From Labilithrix sp. (lineage in GTDB: Bacteria; Myxococcota_A; Polyangia; Polyangiales; Polyangiaceae), in the NCBI GenBank assembly GCA_019637225.1, contig JAHBWC010000033.1, positions 1 through 64,000 of the forward strand: a stretch of DNA of 64,000 bases. Reading direction: 5' to 3'. Position numbers and translations under genes: made by a program. This document shows positions 25,417 through 33,744 of the stretch, piece after piece (position 1 is the stretch's first letter; the number at the start of each line of letters is the position of its first letter). Below the pieces are notes generated by a model. The model had not been told where the DNA came from. It did not search any database and was given only the letters and a program-made list of their open reading frames with translations.

Positions 25417-26705
25417 TGAAGCGGGGCGCCGGCGCGAGGCGGCTCGGCGTCGCGGGCGTCGGCGTCGGTCTCCTGCTCTCGTCGGTCGTGGCGTGCAACG
25501 CGATCCTCGGCGTGGAGGACGTTCGGCTGAAACGCAGCCGCGACGCCGCAGAGCCAGACGAGGACGGGTTCGTCGAGCCCGATCCCGAGAACGACGACGC
25601 CGAGCCACCGAGCCGCCCGAACGTCTTCCAGACGGCGCTCGGCGAGCAGCACTCCTGCGCGCGAAAGCCGGACGGCACGGTGCGCTGCTGGGGCGACGAT
25701 CTCCAGGGACAGACCGGCTCGGGCGGGCCCGCGGACGGCGGCGTCGTCCTCGCGCCGCGCGACGTCGACGGCGTCACCGACGCGACCGACATCGCCTCGG
25801 GCAGGAACCACACGTGCGTCGTGCGTCGAGGCGGCAAGGTCGCGTGCTGGGGCTACAACCTCGACGGACAGCTCGGCAACGGCGAGTCGGCCAACCGCAA
25901 GTCGACGCCCGTCGACGTCGCGGGGATCACGAACGCCTTCGCCGTGGCCGCGGGCGGCAACTTCTCGTGCGCGCTCCGCGGCAGCGGATCGGTCGCGTGC
26001 TGGGGCGGCAACGGGAGCGGACAGCTCGGCAAGGGCGACCAGGCGCCGAGCACCACGCCGGTCGCGGTGCCCGGCCTCGCCGGAATCGTCGCGATCGCCG
26101 CCGGCCAAGCCCACGCCTGCGCGGTCGCGAGCTCCGGCTCCGTCTCGTGCTGGGGCGACGGCGCGAACGGCCAACTCGGGTCCGGCCAGGCGACGAGCAG
26201 CTCGAAGCCCGTCACGGTCGACAACCTCCCTGACGCGGTGATGGTCGCGGCCGCCGAGCGCTCGACGTGCGCGCTCACGCGAAGCGGATCGGTCCTCTGC
26301 TGGGGCGCCAACGAGCTCGGCCAGCTCGGGACGGGAGCCGCCAACGCGAACCCGAACCCGGCGCCGATCGTCGTGACGAACCTCTCCGACGCCGCGTCGA
26401 TCTGGACGGGGCGCAACCACGCCTGCGCGGTGCGCAAGACCGGCGCGGTGGTGTGCTGGGGCGCCGGCTCGCGCGGGCAGCTCGGTGACGGCCAGCCTCG
26501 ACCCGACGGCGGCGGCGCGCAGGCGTCGTTCGTCCCCGTGTCCGGCATCCAGACCGCGATCGGCATCGGCGCGGGCGGCGATCACTCGTGCGCCCCGACG
26601 AAGAACAACGCGATCGTCTGCTGGGGCGCCAACGACCGCGGGCAGCTCGGCAACGCGACGACGACGAGCGAGCTCTCGCCGGTCAGCGTGAAGAGCTATC
26701 CCTGA
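25416..26705 (+). CDS. RCC1-repeat beta-propeller lipoprotein
   Basis: The start is the ATG at 25416, overlapping the previous stop (TGATG), giving 429 residues with a lipoprotein signal (LLSSVVACN). After a D/E/P-rich linker there are seven repeats of the RCC1 kind, each with a Cys about 10 residues before a CWG (for example HTCVVRRGGKVACWG), ending in GQLGxG. Seven blades form a propeller. The regular Cys pair in every blade probably makes one disulfide per repeat, suited to an exported protein. It is a likely surface binding protein, translationally coupled to the kinase operon. Confidence 0.87.
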   Translation: MKRGAGARRLGVAGVGVGLLLSSVVACNAILGVEDVRLKRSRDAAEPDEDGFVEPDPENDDAEPPSRPNVFQTALGEQHSCARKPDGTVRCWGDDLQGQTGSGGPADGGVVLAPRDVDGVTDATDIASGRNHTCVVRRGGKVACWGYNLDGQLGNGESANRKSTPVDVAGITNAFAVAAGGNFSCALRGSGSVACWGGNGSGQLGKGDQAPSTTPVAVPGLAGIVAIAAGQAHACAVASSGSVSCWGDGANGQLGSGQATSSSKPVTVDNLPDAVMVAAAERSTCALTRSGSVLCWGANELGQLGTGAANANPNPAPIVVTNLSDAASIWTGRNHACAVRKTGAVVCWGAGSRGQLGDGQPRPDGGGAQASFVPVSGIQTAIGIGAGGDHSCAPTKNNAIVCWGANDRGQLGNATTTSELSPVSVKSYP

Positions 26706-26714
26706 GAGCCGCGG

Positions 26715-28427
26715 CTACGGCCGCAGCTGGAAGACCGCGTAGCCGTTGGCCGGGAGCTTCACGGTGACGACCTCGCCGACCGCGAGCGAGCCCGCGCCGA
26801 GCACGACCCGCCCGCTCCCGGTGAGCGCCGACGGCGCCGTGCCTTCGCGCGGCTCGCTCGCGAGGTTCACCGCGACGAGGTAGCTCTCCTCGTCGTCCTC
26901 GCGGACGAACGCGACGATCCCGCGATCGTCGATCGGGACGAAGCGCGACGCGCCGGTCGCCCAGACGGGGTGCCCCCGGCGGAACGCGAGCAAAGACCGG
27001 TAGAACGACAGCATCGAGTCGGGATCGGCGTCCTCGGCCTCGACGCTCGTCTCGGCGGGCGCCTCGCCGAACGGGAGCCACGGCGTCGCGGTGGTGAAGC
27101 CGTGACCCGCGCCGTCGCGTGTCCACGTCATCGGCGTGCGCGCGGTGTCGCGGACGTCGATCGGCGTCGCGGCGCCGGGGCGGAGCGCGACCTCCTCGCC
27201 GTAGTAGATGAACGGGGTGCCTCGCATCGTCATCTGGAGGAGCGCCGCGCCGCGGTAGCGCTCCGGGTCCGTACCGGCGCTCTGCCACGCGCGGAGGACG
27301 TCGTGCGAGCCGATCACCAGAGCGCCCTGGGCGCCCTCGGGGAACGCGCTCGCCGTGTTCATCGCGTCCTCGATGATCCGCCGATCGCCCGAGGCGAACG
27401 CGATGCCCCAGAAGTAGCCGTAGGCGAAGTCGAAGGCCATGTGGAACATGTCCTTCCCGCCTCCGAAGTACGGCGTGGAGTTCGTCAGCTCGACCGGCTC
27501 GGCGACGATGGCGCGATCGGGGTAGGTGTCGACGATCTGGCGGATCGACTTGATGTAGTCGACGGTCTCGGGGACGAGCGAGCACGACGTCGCGGTCTCG
27601 TAGAGGAGGCCGACGACGTCGCAGCGGAAGCCGTCGACGCCCTTGTCGAGCCAGAAGCGCGTCGTGTCGAGCATCTCCTTCGCGACCGCGGGCTCGCGGT
27701 AGTTGAGGTCGGGCTGTCCGGGGTAGAAGCGATGGAAGTAGTACTGCTCGCGCGCAGGCTCGAGCTCCCACGCGCTGTCGCCGAAGGTCGAGCCGTTGGT
27801 CCCGCAGCCGATGTCCGCGCGGCTCGGCGTGTCGGACCACACGTACCAGTTCGCCTTCGGGTTGGTCTTGTCCTTCCGCGACTCCTGGAACCACGGGTGC
27901 GCGTCCGACGTGTGGTTCAGGACCAGATCGATGAGGACGCGCATCCCGCGCGCCTTCGCCTCGCCGAGGAGGCGCTCGAAGTCGGCCATCGTCCCGTACG
28001 CCGGATCGATCGCGCGGTAGTCGGCGACGTCGTAACCGGAGTCGGCGAAGGGCGACGGCATGATCGGCATGAGCCACAGCGCGTCGACCCCGAGGCCCTT
28101 CAGGTAGTCGAGGCGCGAGACGAGACCGTTCAGATCGCCGATGCCGTCGCCGTTCGAGTCCTGGAACGAGCGGACGTTGACCTCGTAGAAGACCGCGTGG
28201 CGATACCAGTCCGGACCGGTGAGCAGCGCGGAGGCGCGCGCCTCTTGCTCGGCCGTCGGGCGCGGCGGCGGACGGACGGGTCCGGCCGGAGCCGCCTCGC
28301 CCGCGTCGGAGTCGGAGCCGCCGCACGCGGGCGCGCTCGCGAGCGCGGTCAGGAGGGCGAAGGCCGCGGTACGAGCGTAGGTGCGATGCACGCTCGCCAG
28401 CGTACCAGCCTCGATGCCGCGCGGCAT
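26715..28427 (-). CDS. exported GH13 alpha-amylase-family glycoside hydrolase
   Basis: The (beta/alpha)8 signature blocks of family GH13 are present: DLVLNHTSD, GFRCDVVGL with the nucleophile Asp, AEPVE with the acid/base Glu, and GSHDVLRAW with the third Asp. A C-terminal beta domain follows. The family hydrolyses or transfers alpha-glucosidic bonds in starch-like or short maltodextrin substrates; specificity is not readable. The N-terminus has a signal peptide (ALASAPACGG) with a poor lipobox match. I use the ATG at 28427 because GAGGGAGG precedes it; a GTG at 28391 would give a shorter signal peptide. It converges with the RCC1 gene 9 bases away. Confidence 0.87.
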   Translation of the reverse strand: MPRGIEAGTLASVHRTYARTAAFALLTALASAPACGGSDSDAGEAAPAGPVRPPPRPTAEQEARASALLTGPDWYRHAVFYEVNVRSFQDSNGDGIGDLNGLVSRLDYLKGLGVDALWLMPIMPSPFADSGYDVADYRAIDPAYGTMADFERLLGEAKARGMRVLIDLVLNHTSDAHPWFQESRKDKTNPKANWYVWSDTPSRADIGCGTNGSTFGDSAWELEPAREQYYFHRFYPGQPDLNYREPAVAKEMLDTTRFWLDKGVDGFRCDVVGLLYETATSCSLVPETVDYIKSIRQIVDTYPDRAIVAEPVELTNSTPYFGGGKDMFHMAFDFAYGYFWGIAFASGDRRIIEDAMNTASAFPEGAQGALVIGSHDVLRAWQSAGTDPERYRGAALLQMTMRGTPFIYYGEEVALRPGAATPIDVRDTARTPMTWTRDGAGHGFTTATPWLPFGEAPAETSVEAEDADPDSMLSFYRSLLAFRRGHPVWATGASRFVPIDDRGIVAFVREDDEESYLVAVNLASEPREGTAPSALTGSGRVVLGAGSLAVGEVVTVKLPANGYAVFQLRP

Positions 28428-28531
28428 GCCTCCCTCGCGTGGCTCGCGATCGCTCGCTCTTCGCGCGAGCACGATCGCTCGCGCTCACCTTGTTCACGCC
28501 CTGCGTCGTACTTATTGACCTCGTCACACCG

Positions 28532-30007
28532 ATGCGATGGTCGTTGATCCTCTCCGCGGCGTGCGTCGTCGGCGCGTGCTCGTCGGAGAAGAAGGGGATA
28601 CCGAACCAGGCCACCCGCGAAGGCGGCGAGACCGTGCGCGACGGCGGAGTCAGCGCGCTCGACTCTCTGCCGGCGGCGGACGAGCGCGTCGAGCGCGGGA
28701 CCACGCCGACCGCGCCGCGCCCGTACAAGCACTACGACGTCAACCACGTGCTCTCGACGGGCCAATCGGACAGCGTCGCCAACGGCGCGTCGCCGTTCCT
28801 CACCTCCGTCCAACCCTTCGGGAACATGTCCTTCGACGTCGGCGTCATGACGAGCAAGGACTGCGACGGCGACGGATGCCTTGGGTACGAGACGCCCTCG
28901 GACTTCGTGCCGCTCGTCGAGGGCGACCACTTCTTCGGCTATCAGGTCGAAACGATGTCCGCCGGCATGGCGAACCAGGCGTCCGTCTTCGCCGCGGACT
29001 GGTTCGCGGCCAACGGACCACAGCCGAGGCACGACATCCTCGTCAGCCTGCACGGGCGGAGCGGCAACACGTACTGGTGCCTCCGCAAGGGATCGTGCAA
29101 CTACGTGCCCGGCTATCTCTCGGCGTTCGCCGAGGGCCTCATGCAGGTCGAGAGCGCGAAGAAGATCGCTGCGGCGAAGGGCAAGACGTACGTCGTGCGC
29201 GCCGTCACCACGATCCACGGCGGCTCCGACCACGAGAACCGGCAGAACGAGCTGTCGTTCATCGAGCGGACGGACGGCACCGGCGTCGTCGGCAACTACG
29301 CCGAGGCGCTGATGGAGTGGCAGCGGGACTACGAGACCGAGGTGCGCGCGATCACCGGTCAGACCGAGCCGGTGCCGCTCTTCGTCTCGCAGTTCGGGAG
29401 CTTCACGGACACGGCGGAGAGCAACATCCCGGTCCGTCAGATCGAGGCGCACGTCAAGGCGCCGGGCAAGGTGATCGTCGTGACGCCGAACTACCCGTTC
29501 GAGCACTTCACCGACTGCCTGCACTATTCGAACTACTCGCAGCGCCGCATGGGCGCGTACTTCGCGAAGGCCTATCAGAGGACCGTGATCGAAGGCGGGA
29601 CGTTCGAGCCGCTCCGCCCGCTCTCGGTGACGCGCGCGGCGAACGTGCTCACCGTGAAGTTTTTCGTCCCCGTTCCGCCGATGGTGATCGACACGACGCG
29701 CGTCGTCGACCCCGGCAACTACGGCTTCACCTTCGCGGACAGCACGTCGTCGGCGACGATCGCGAGCGTGGCGCTCGCCGGCCCCGACACGGTCACGGTC
29801 ACGCTCTCGGGCGCGCCCACCGGCGCGGCGCGGAAGCTTCGCTACGCGCTCAACGCGCCGAGCCCGCACGCCTGTCCGGGTCCGACCGCCGGCGCGCGCG
29901 GCAACCTGCGCGACTCCGACGCGACGGCCGGCTACCACGCGAACGCCGCCGGCCAGCCGTACGATCTGCACAACTGGGCCGTGCACTTCGAGCTCGACGT
30001 GCCCTAG
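28532..30007 (+). CDS. SGNH/GDSL-type esterase lipoprotein (sialate O-acetylesterase-like)
   Basis: The 491-residue product has a lipoprotein signal (SAACVVGACSS). After a linker comes VLSTGQSDSVANG, with Ser79 as likely nucleophile, and near the end of the catalytic domain FTDCLHYSN with Asp328 and His331 as the D-x-x-H of block V. This combination fits SGNH esterases such as carbohydrate O-acetylesterases. Several cysteines (CDGDGC, YWCLRKGSCNYV) suggest disulfides. After residue 360 a beta-sandwich-like domain follows. The ATG at 28532 is preferred over an upstream GTG at 28439 because it gives a normal signal peptide. Confidence 0.72.
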   Translation: MRWSLILSAACVVGACSSEKKGIPNQATREGGETVRDGGVSALDSLPAADERVERGTTPTAPRPYKHYDVNHVLSTGQSDSVANGASPFLTSVQPFGNMSFDVGVMTSKDCDGDGCLGYETPSDFVPLVEGDHFFGYQVETMSAGMANQASVFAADWFAANGPQPRHDILVSLHGRSGNTYWCLRKGSCNYVPGYLSAFAEGLMQVESAKKIAAAKGKTYVVRAVTTIHGGSDHENRQNELSFIERTDGTGVVGNYAEALMEWQRDYETEVRAITGQTEPVPLFVSQFGSFTDTAESNIPVRQIEAHVKAPGKVIVVTPNYPFEHFTDCLHYSNYSQRRMGAYFAKAYQRTVIEGGTFEPLRPLSVTRAANVLTVKFFVPVPPMVIDTTRVVDPGNYGFTFADSTSSATIASVALAGPDTVTVTLSGAPTGAARKLRYALNAPSPHACPGPTAGARGNLRDSDATAGYHANAAGQPYDLHNWAVHFELDVP

Positions 30008-30043
30008 TGCCCGGACGGGCTCGCCCTACGTGGGGTGGGCCCC

Positions 30044-30071
30044 GATCGCGCCAGGTGGCTGGTGCGCGATC
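30044..30071 (+). terminator. hairpin downstream of the SGNH esterase gene
   Basis: GATCGCGC / GCGCGATC form a perfect 8-bp stem with an internal CCAG/CTGG extension. It lies 37 bases after the stop and has no T-tract. A G-rich run just before it could alternatively pair with the CCACCC that follows, which would compete with the next structure. Confidence 0.35.
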
Positions 30072-30073
30072 CA

Positions 30074-30140
30074 CCCACATAGCCGGAAGCCCAATGGTTT
30101 CCATGGGCCACGCCGGGCACGGCGTGTGCGCCCATGTGGG
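30074..30140 (+). promoter_or_regulatory. predicted three-way-junction leader abutting the M1 peptidase start codon
   Basis: CCCACAT (30074-30080) pairs with ATGTGGG (30134-30140), enclosing two hairpins: GCCCAATGG / CCATGGGC with a TTT loop and one bulged A (30089-30108), and CACGCC / GGCGTG (30109-30126). The closing stem ends one base before the ATG at 30142, and no free ribosome-binding site is seen, so the fold could limit translation initiation. Confidence 0.35.
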
Positions 30141-30141
30141 C

Positions 30142-31932
30142 ATGGCCCGCGCGCTCTCGTCGTCGTTCCTGCTGCTCGCGGCCGGCTCGCTGGCGGCCTG
30201 CTTCGCGGGGGCAGGCCCCGAAGGCGGCGACGCCGAGGAGAGCGAGGACGAGCTCCGCTTCCGCGCAGGCGTGGTCGACACGACGCTGCCGGAGGTCGAC
30301 GCGGTCGGCTACGACATCGAGCTCGCCGTCACCGACGCGCCCGGCCGCGAGACGTTCCGGGCGGCGGTGAAGGGGTCTTACGTCGCGACCGAGGACCTCA
30401 CCGAGCTCTCGCTCGACTTCGCGGGCAACACGATCGACGACGTCACGGTGAGCGGCCGCCGGGCCGAGCACCGCCGCGAGGGCGATCGGCTCGTCGTTAA
30501 GCTTCCGCAGCGCGTCGCCAAGGGCCGCCGGTTCACGACGCGCGTGGCCTACCACGGTCAGGTCACGCAGGCCGACGGCGCCGACCCGAACGACTTCGCC
30601 GCCTTCGGCGGCTTCATGGTCAAGCAGAAGAACAGCGAGAACAAGCGCATCTACACGTCGCTGAGCTGGCCGAGCAAGGCGCGCCGGTGGCTGCCGCTCC
30701 GCGATCACCCGCGCGACGTCGCCGAGGTCGCGTTCACCGTGACGTGGCCGAAGTCGTTCACCGTGCTCGCGAACGGCAAGCGCGTCGGCACGACGGACAA
30801 CCCCGACGGCTCGAAGACCTGGCGCTACGAGGCGCTCACGCCGATGCCGACCTACGATTTTCACGTGTCGGCGTACGAGAGCTGGAAGCAGGGCGAGTCG
30901 CGCTCGGAGTCGAACGTCCCGATCGCGACGTACGCGTACGCGCGCACCGCGTCGCGCGCGAGCAGCGTCTACGGCGATGTCCCGAAGGTGCTCGACTTCT
31001 ACGAGGCGAAGTTCGGTAAATACCGGTGGGGCTCTCTGGCGTTCATCGAGGAGCCGATCTTCGGCGGTGGAATGGAGCACGCGTCGGTCGTCAGCATGGA
31101 CGAGACGCTCTTCCCCGATCCGCGCGAGGCGCGGTCGACCGCGTTCCACGAGCTCGCTCACCACTGGAGCGGCAACCTCGTGCACGTGAGGACGTGGAAC
31201 GACTTCTGGCTCAGCGAGGGCTTCACCGAGTACCTGACCGCCCGCGCGATCGCCCACGTCGACGGCCCGGCGGCCGGCAAGCGCGTCTACCGCGAGTACC
31301 TCACGAGCACGCTCGCCGCGGACCGCGCGAACCCGCACGCGCTCGCGCCCGCGGGCGCCGAGATCGACGTCCTCTCGATCTTCGACGCCATCCCCTACCA
31401 GAAGGGCGCGCTCACGGTTCGCATGCTCGAGCGCATCGTCGGCGAGCCGGAGATGACGGCCTTCATCAAGGGCTGGTTCGATCGCCACGGCTTCGGCAAA
31501 GGGGTGACCACCGACGATCTCCAGCGCGAGCTCGAGGAGGCGAGCGGCAAGGACCTCTCCGGCTTCTTCGCGACCTTCGTGCGCGGCGGCTACCACCCGG
31601 AGCTCCGCGTCACGTTCGCGCCGGCGGGCGGTGAGACCGAGCTCCGCGTCGAGCAGCTCCAGAGCCAAGGGCCGGCGGGGGGGTTCCTCTTCCCGCTCGA
31701 TCTCGACCTCGTCGACGACGCCGGCCGCGCCGAGCGCGTCACGGTCGAGCTCACCGGCAAGACGACGACGAAGCGCGTGCGGACGGCGCGCGCGCCGAGG
31801 TCGGTGGTCGTCGATCCCGACGAGTACGCGATCGCCGTCACGGCGTGCGGGCAGTCGGGCGGCGGCGAGTGCAAGGCGGACTATCGCTGCGCGCCGCAGC
31901 GGGCCGGCGTCTCGGCCTGCGTTCCCCGCTGA
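30142..31932 (+). CDS. M1-family zinc aminopeptidase lipoprotein
   Basis: The 596-residue product from the ATG at 30142 has a lipoprotein signal (LLLAAGSLAACFAG). The M1 catalytic site is complete: H336-E337-x-x-H340 in HELAHHWSGN and E359 in WLSEGFTEY bind zinc, and GGGMEHAS takes the place of the GAMEN exopeptidase motif. The N-terminal beta domain (about residues 45-220) precedes it, and the C-terminal part after about 470 is a short beta domain rather than the long helical one of large M1 enzymes. A Cys-rich end (ECKADYRC, VSACVPR) is unusual. It trims N-terminal residues from peptides, here probably at the cell surface. A structured leader abuts the start. Confidence 0.9.
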   Translation: MARALSSSFLLLAAGSLAACFAGAGPEGGDAEESEDELRFRAGVVDTTLPEVDAVGYDIELAVTDAPGRETFRAAVKGSYVATEDLTELSLDFAGNTIDDVTVSGRRAEHRREGDRLVVKLPQRVAKGRRFTTRVAYHGQVTQADGADPNDFAAFGGFMVKQKNSENKRIYTSLSWPSKARRWLPLRDHPRDVAEVAFTVTWPKSFTVLANGKRVGTTDNPDGSKTWRYEALTPMPTYDFHVSAYESWKQGESRSESNVPIATYAYARTASRASSVYGDVPKVLDFYEAKFGKYRWGSLAFIEEPIFGGGMEHASVVSMDETLFPDPREARSTAFHELAHHWSGNLVHVRTWNDFWLSEGFTEYLTARAIAHVDGPAAGKRVYREYLTSTLAADRANPHALAPAGAEIDVLSIFDAIPYQKGALTVRMLERIVGEPEMTAFIKGWFDRHGFGKGVTTDDLQRELEEASGKDLSGFFATFVRGGYHPELRVTFAPAGGETELRVEQLQSQGPAGGFLFPLDLDLVDDAGRAERVTVELTGKTTTKRVRTARAPRSVVVDPDEYAIAVTACGQSGGGECKADYRCAPQRAGVSACVPR

Positions 31933-32005
31933 CCTCGCGCGGAGCCTCGAGGCCGGCATCGGCGGCACGATGCCAACCGCGCCGATCTGAGCGATACTCG
32001 GCGCG

Positions 32006-32989
32006 ATGGCCGGCGAGACGGGAGCGAAGGGCGCGCACGAGGGGACGAGCCACATCATCCAGTCGCTCGTCGTGAACCTCGTCATCGCGTTGGTGAAGGC
32101 AGTCGCCGCGTTCTTCACCAAATCGGGATCGATGCTCGCCGAGGCGCTGCACTCGTTCTCCGACTGCGGCAACCAGCTCTTGTTGCTCATCGGCGTGAGG
32201 CAGGCGAAAAAGCCCGCCGACGAGGCGCACCCGTTCGGCTACGGACGCGCGGTCTACTTCTGGTCGTTCATGGTGGCGCTGATGCTCTTCCTCGGCGGAG
32301 GGGCGTTCTCGATCTACGAAGGCGTCCACAAGATCCGCGAGCCCGAGCCCGTCGAGCACGTGTGGCTCGGGATCGGCATCCTCGTGGTGTCGCTCGTCCT
32401 CGAGGGCGGCGCGACGCTCTCGAACATCCGCGAGCTCAACAGGCGGCGCGGCAAGAAGGGCTTCTACCGGTACCTGAAGGACACGACCGACTCGGACCTC
32501 GTCGTCGTGTTCGGTGAGAACTCCGCGGCCGTGCTCGGCCTCGTCTTCGCGATCGCCGCGCTCGGGCTGGCAGCCTCCACCGGCGACGGCCGCTGGGACG
32601 GAGTCGGCAGCTGCGCGATCGGCGTCGTGCTCGTCGGCGTCGCGGTGTTCCTGGCGATCGAGGTCAGCTCGCTCCTGCTCGGCGAGGCGGCCGCCCCGGA
32701 GATCACCGACGCGGCGCTGGCGACCGCGAAGGAGTTCCCCGAGCTCGAGAAGGTGCTCAACGTCGTGACGATGCAGCAGGGGCCGGGCGAGGTGCTCGTC
32801 CACGTGAAGATCGCGTTCACGCCCACGCTCACGGTCGAGGAGGCGTGCGGCGTCATCAACGCGTACGAGGCCGCGCTCCGCGCCGCGCGGCCGGAGGTGC
32901 GCTGGGTCTTCGTCGAGCCCGACATCCCGCGGACCGGCCCTGCGCGCGGCGCGCGCGGGGCGGGGGGAGCGCGCGCGGCGGAGGGCTGA
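32006..32989 (+). CDS. cation diffusion facilitator (CDF, SLC30A9-like) metal transporter
   Basis: The 327-residue protein has about six transmembrane segments. HSFSDCGNQLLLL (H-x-x-x-D) and GENSAAVLGL are the helix 2 and helix 5 metal-site regions; the second has Glu-Asn where typical CDFs have H-x-x-x-D, as in the SLC30A9-like branch. HPFGYGRAVYFWSF is also typical of that branch. A cytoplasmic C-terminal domain (about residues 220-305) follows. CDFs export Zn, Mn or Co with proton exchange. The chain ends in Gly/Ala/Arg-rich sequence at a TGA, after which the same frame stays open for 68 codons of Ser-Glu repeats (separate entry). Confidence 0.87.
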   Translation: MAGETGAKGAHEGTSHIIQSLVVNLVIALVKAVAAFFTKSGSMLAEALHSFSDCGNQLLLLIGVRQAKKPADEAHPFGYGRAVYFWSFMVALMLFLGGGAFSIYEGVHKIREPEPVEHVWLGIGILVVSLVLEGGATLSNIRELNRRRGKKGFYRYLKDTTDSDLVVVFGENSAAVLGLVFAIAALGLAASTGDGRWDGVGSCAIGVVLVGVAVFLAIEVSSLLLGEAAAPEITDAALATAKEFPELEKVLNVVTMQQGPGEVLVHVKIAFTPTLTVEEACGVINAYEAALRAARPEVRWVFVEPDIPRTGPARGARGAGGARAAEG

Positions 32990-33196
32990 GCGGCCGGGAC
33001 GGCGGAGGCCGCATCGGAATCGGAATCCGAGCCCGAGCCCGAGCCCGAGCCCGAATCCGAATCCGAGTCCGAGTCCGAGTCCGAGTCCGAATCGGAATCC
33101 GAGTCCGAGTCCGAATCCGAGTCCGTGTCCGTGTCCGAGTCCGAATCGGAATCCGAGTCCGAGTCCGTGTCCGTGTCCGTGTCCGCGTCCGAGTAG
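32990..33196 (+). other. in-frame Ser-Glu-rich extension after the CDF stop codon
   Basis: Directly after the TGA at 32987-32989 the same frame continues open for 68 codons to a TAG at 33194-33196. It reads AAGTAEAA followed by alternating Ser with Glu, Pro-Glu and Val. The Ala/Gly/Glu-rich composition is continuous across the TGA. The tail could be reached by stop-codon readthrough, could be a C-terminal tail lost by a recent nonsense mutation, or could be chance, since a 6-base repeat keeps any one frame open. Acidic tails can bind metal ions, which would fit a metal transporter. Confidence 0.4.
33014..33193. repeat. hexanucleotide tandem repeat (about 30 units)
   Basis: Units of six bases of the form TCNGAR/TCCGAG, with variants CCCGAG, TCCGAA and TCCGTG, run for about 180 bases without interruption of the 6-base register. 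Variants cluster (CCCGAG early, TCCGTG late), as expected from slippage and local duplication. It is the lowest-complexity DNA in the window and likely to vary in copy number between strains. Confidence 0.95.
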
Positions 33197-33213
33197 TCGG
33201 AGCTGGAGGCGTC

Positions 33214-33361
33214 GCGGGGATTCGGGTTTTCTTGCCTGCCCAGCGCGAAAGAACCGCGCCAGCGCCGCGGGGGCGGACGGCGAGACTGGCGGCGTCGAGG
33301 CGAGCGGCGCTGTCACGGTTCTTTCGCTTCGAGGGGCATGCAAGAAAACCCGAATCCCCGC
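33214..33361. repeat. 148-base inverted repeat (cruciform/hairpin) with nested perfect arms
   Basis: The outer arms are 22 bases long and perfectly complementary (33214-33235 with 33340-33361; the left arm begins GCGGGGATTCGGG). Inside are GCGAAAGAACCG (33245-33256) with CGGTTCTTTCGC (33316-33327), and AGCGCCGC (33261-33268) with GCGGCGCT (33304-33311). The ATG of the four-helix-bundle gene lies at the edge of the right arm. It could be a mobile-element remnant, a strong RNA hairpin covering the start codon, or a terminator for the transporter. Confidence 0.9.
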
Positions 33362-33688
33362 TTTCAGGTCCTTGAGCTCTCGATTCTCGCGATTGAGAAG
33401 CTTCGGGCGGTCGTGGCGCGTATCCGGCAACACGACCGCGACCTCGGCGAGCAGATTCGAAGCGCGCTGAGCTCGGTGGCACTCAACATCGGCGAAGGCA
33501 GTCGCAGCCAGGGCGGGCATCGCATCGCTCGATTTTCCACCGCGGCAGGCTCTAGCGGGGAGGTGCGTACCGCGCTACGGGTCGCCGTCGCCTGGAGATA
33601 CGTCGAGACCTCCGACATCGAGGCTGGGGACGTCGTGCTCGATCGCATCGGAGCGATGCTCTATCGACTCGGCGCGCGGCATCGATGA
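33338..33688 (+). CDS. four-helix-bundle protein (23S rRNA intervening-sequence protein family)
   Basis: The 116-residue product is all helical: VLELSILAIEKLRAVVARI, LGEQIRSALSSVALNIGEG, FSTAAGSSGEVRTALRVAVA and VVLDRIGAMLYRLG. ALSSVALNIGEGSR fits the signature of the small family first seen as ORFs inside 23S rRNA intervening sequences (S23 type). Its function is unknown. Here it is not in an rRNA gene, but its start codon sits in the right arm of a large inverted repeat, which recalls the stem-bounded layout of those sequences. Moderately less GC-biased than its neighbours. Confidence 0.8.
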   Translation: MQENPNPRFQVLELSILAIEKLRAVVARIRQHDRDLGEQIRSALSSVALNIGEGSRSQGGHRIARFSTAAGSSGEVRTALRVAVAWRYVETSDIEAGDVVLDRIGAMLYRLGARHR

Positions 33689-33693
33689 CGGAC

Positions 33694-33720
33694 GGGCGTG
33701 CGCCCCGCGTTGACACGCCC
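33694..33720 (+). terminator. hairpin just after the four-helix-bundle gene
   Basis: GGGCGTG (33694-33700) pairs with CACGCCC (33714-33720) across a 13-base loop, beginning 6 bases after the stop codon. No T-tract follows. Weak evidence for termination. Confidence 0.3.
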
Positions 33721-33744
33721 CCCGGCACCTGGTGCGATCCGGGG

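Noticed and set aside
28537-30141. In-frame upstream extension of the M1 peptidase gene to over 1,100 codons.
   Set aside because: It overlaps the SGNH esterase gene and lacks domain content; the ATG at 30142 gives a clean lipoprotein signal.
33014-33193. The short regular repeats as a possible CRISPR array.
   Set aside because: Units are 6 bases with no spacers and no cas genes nearby.
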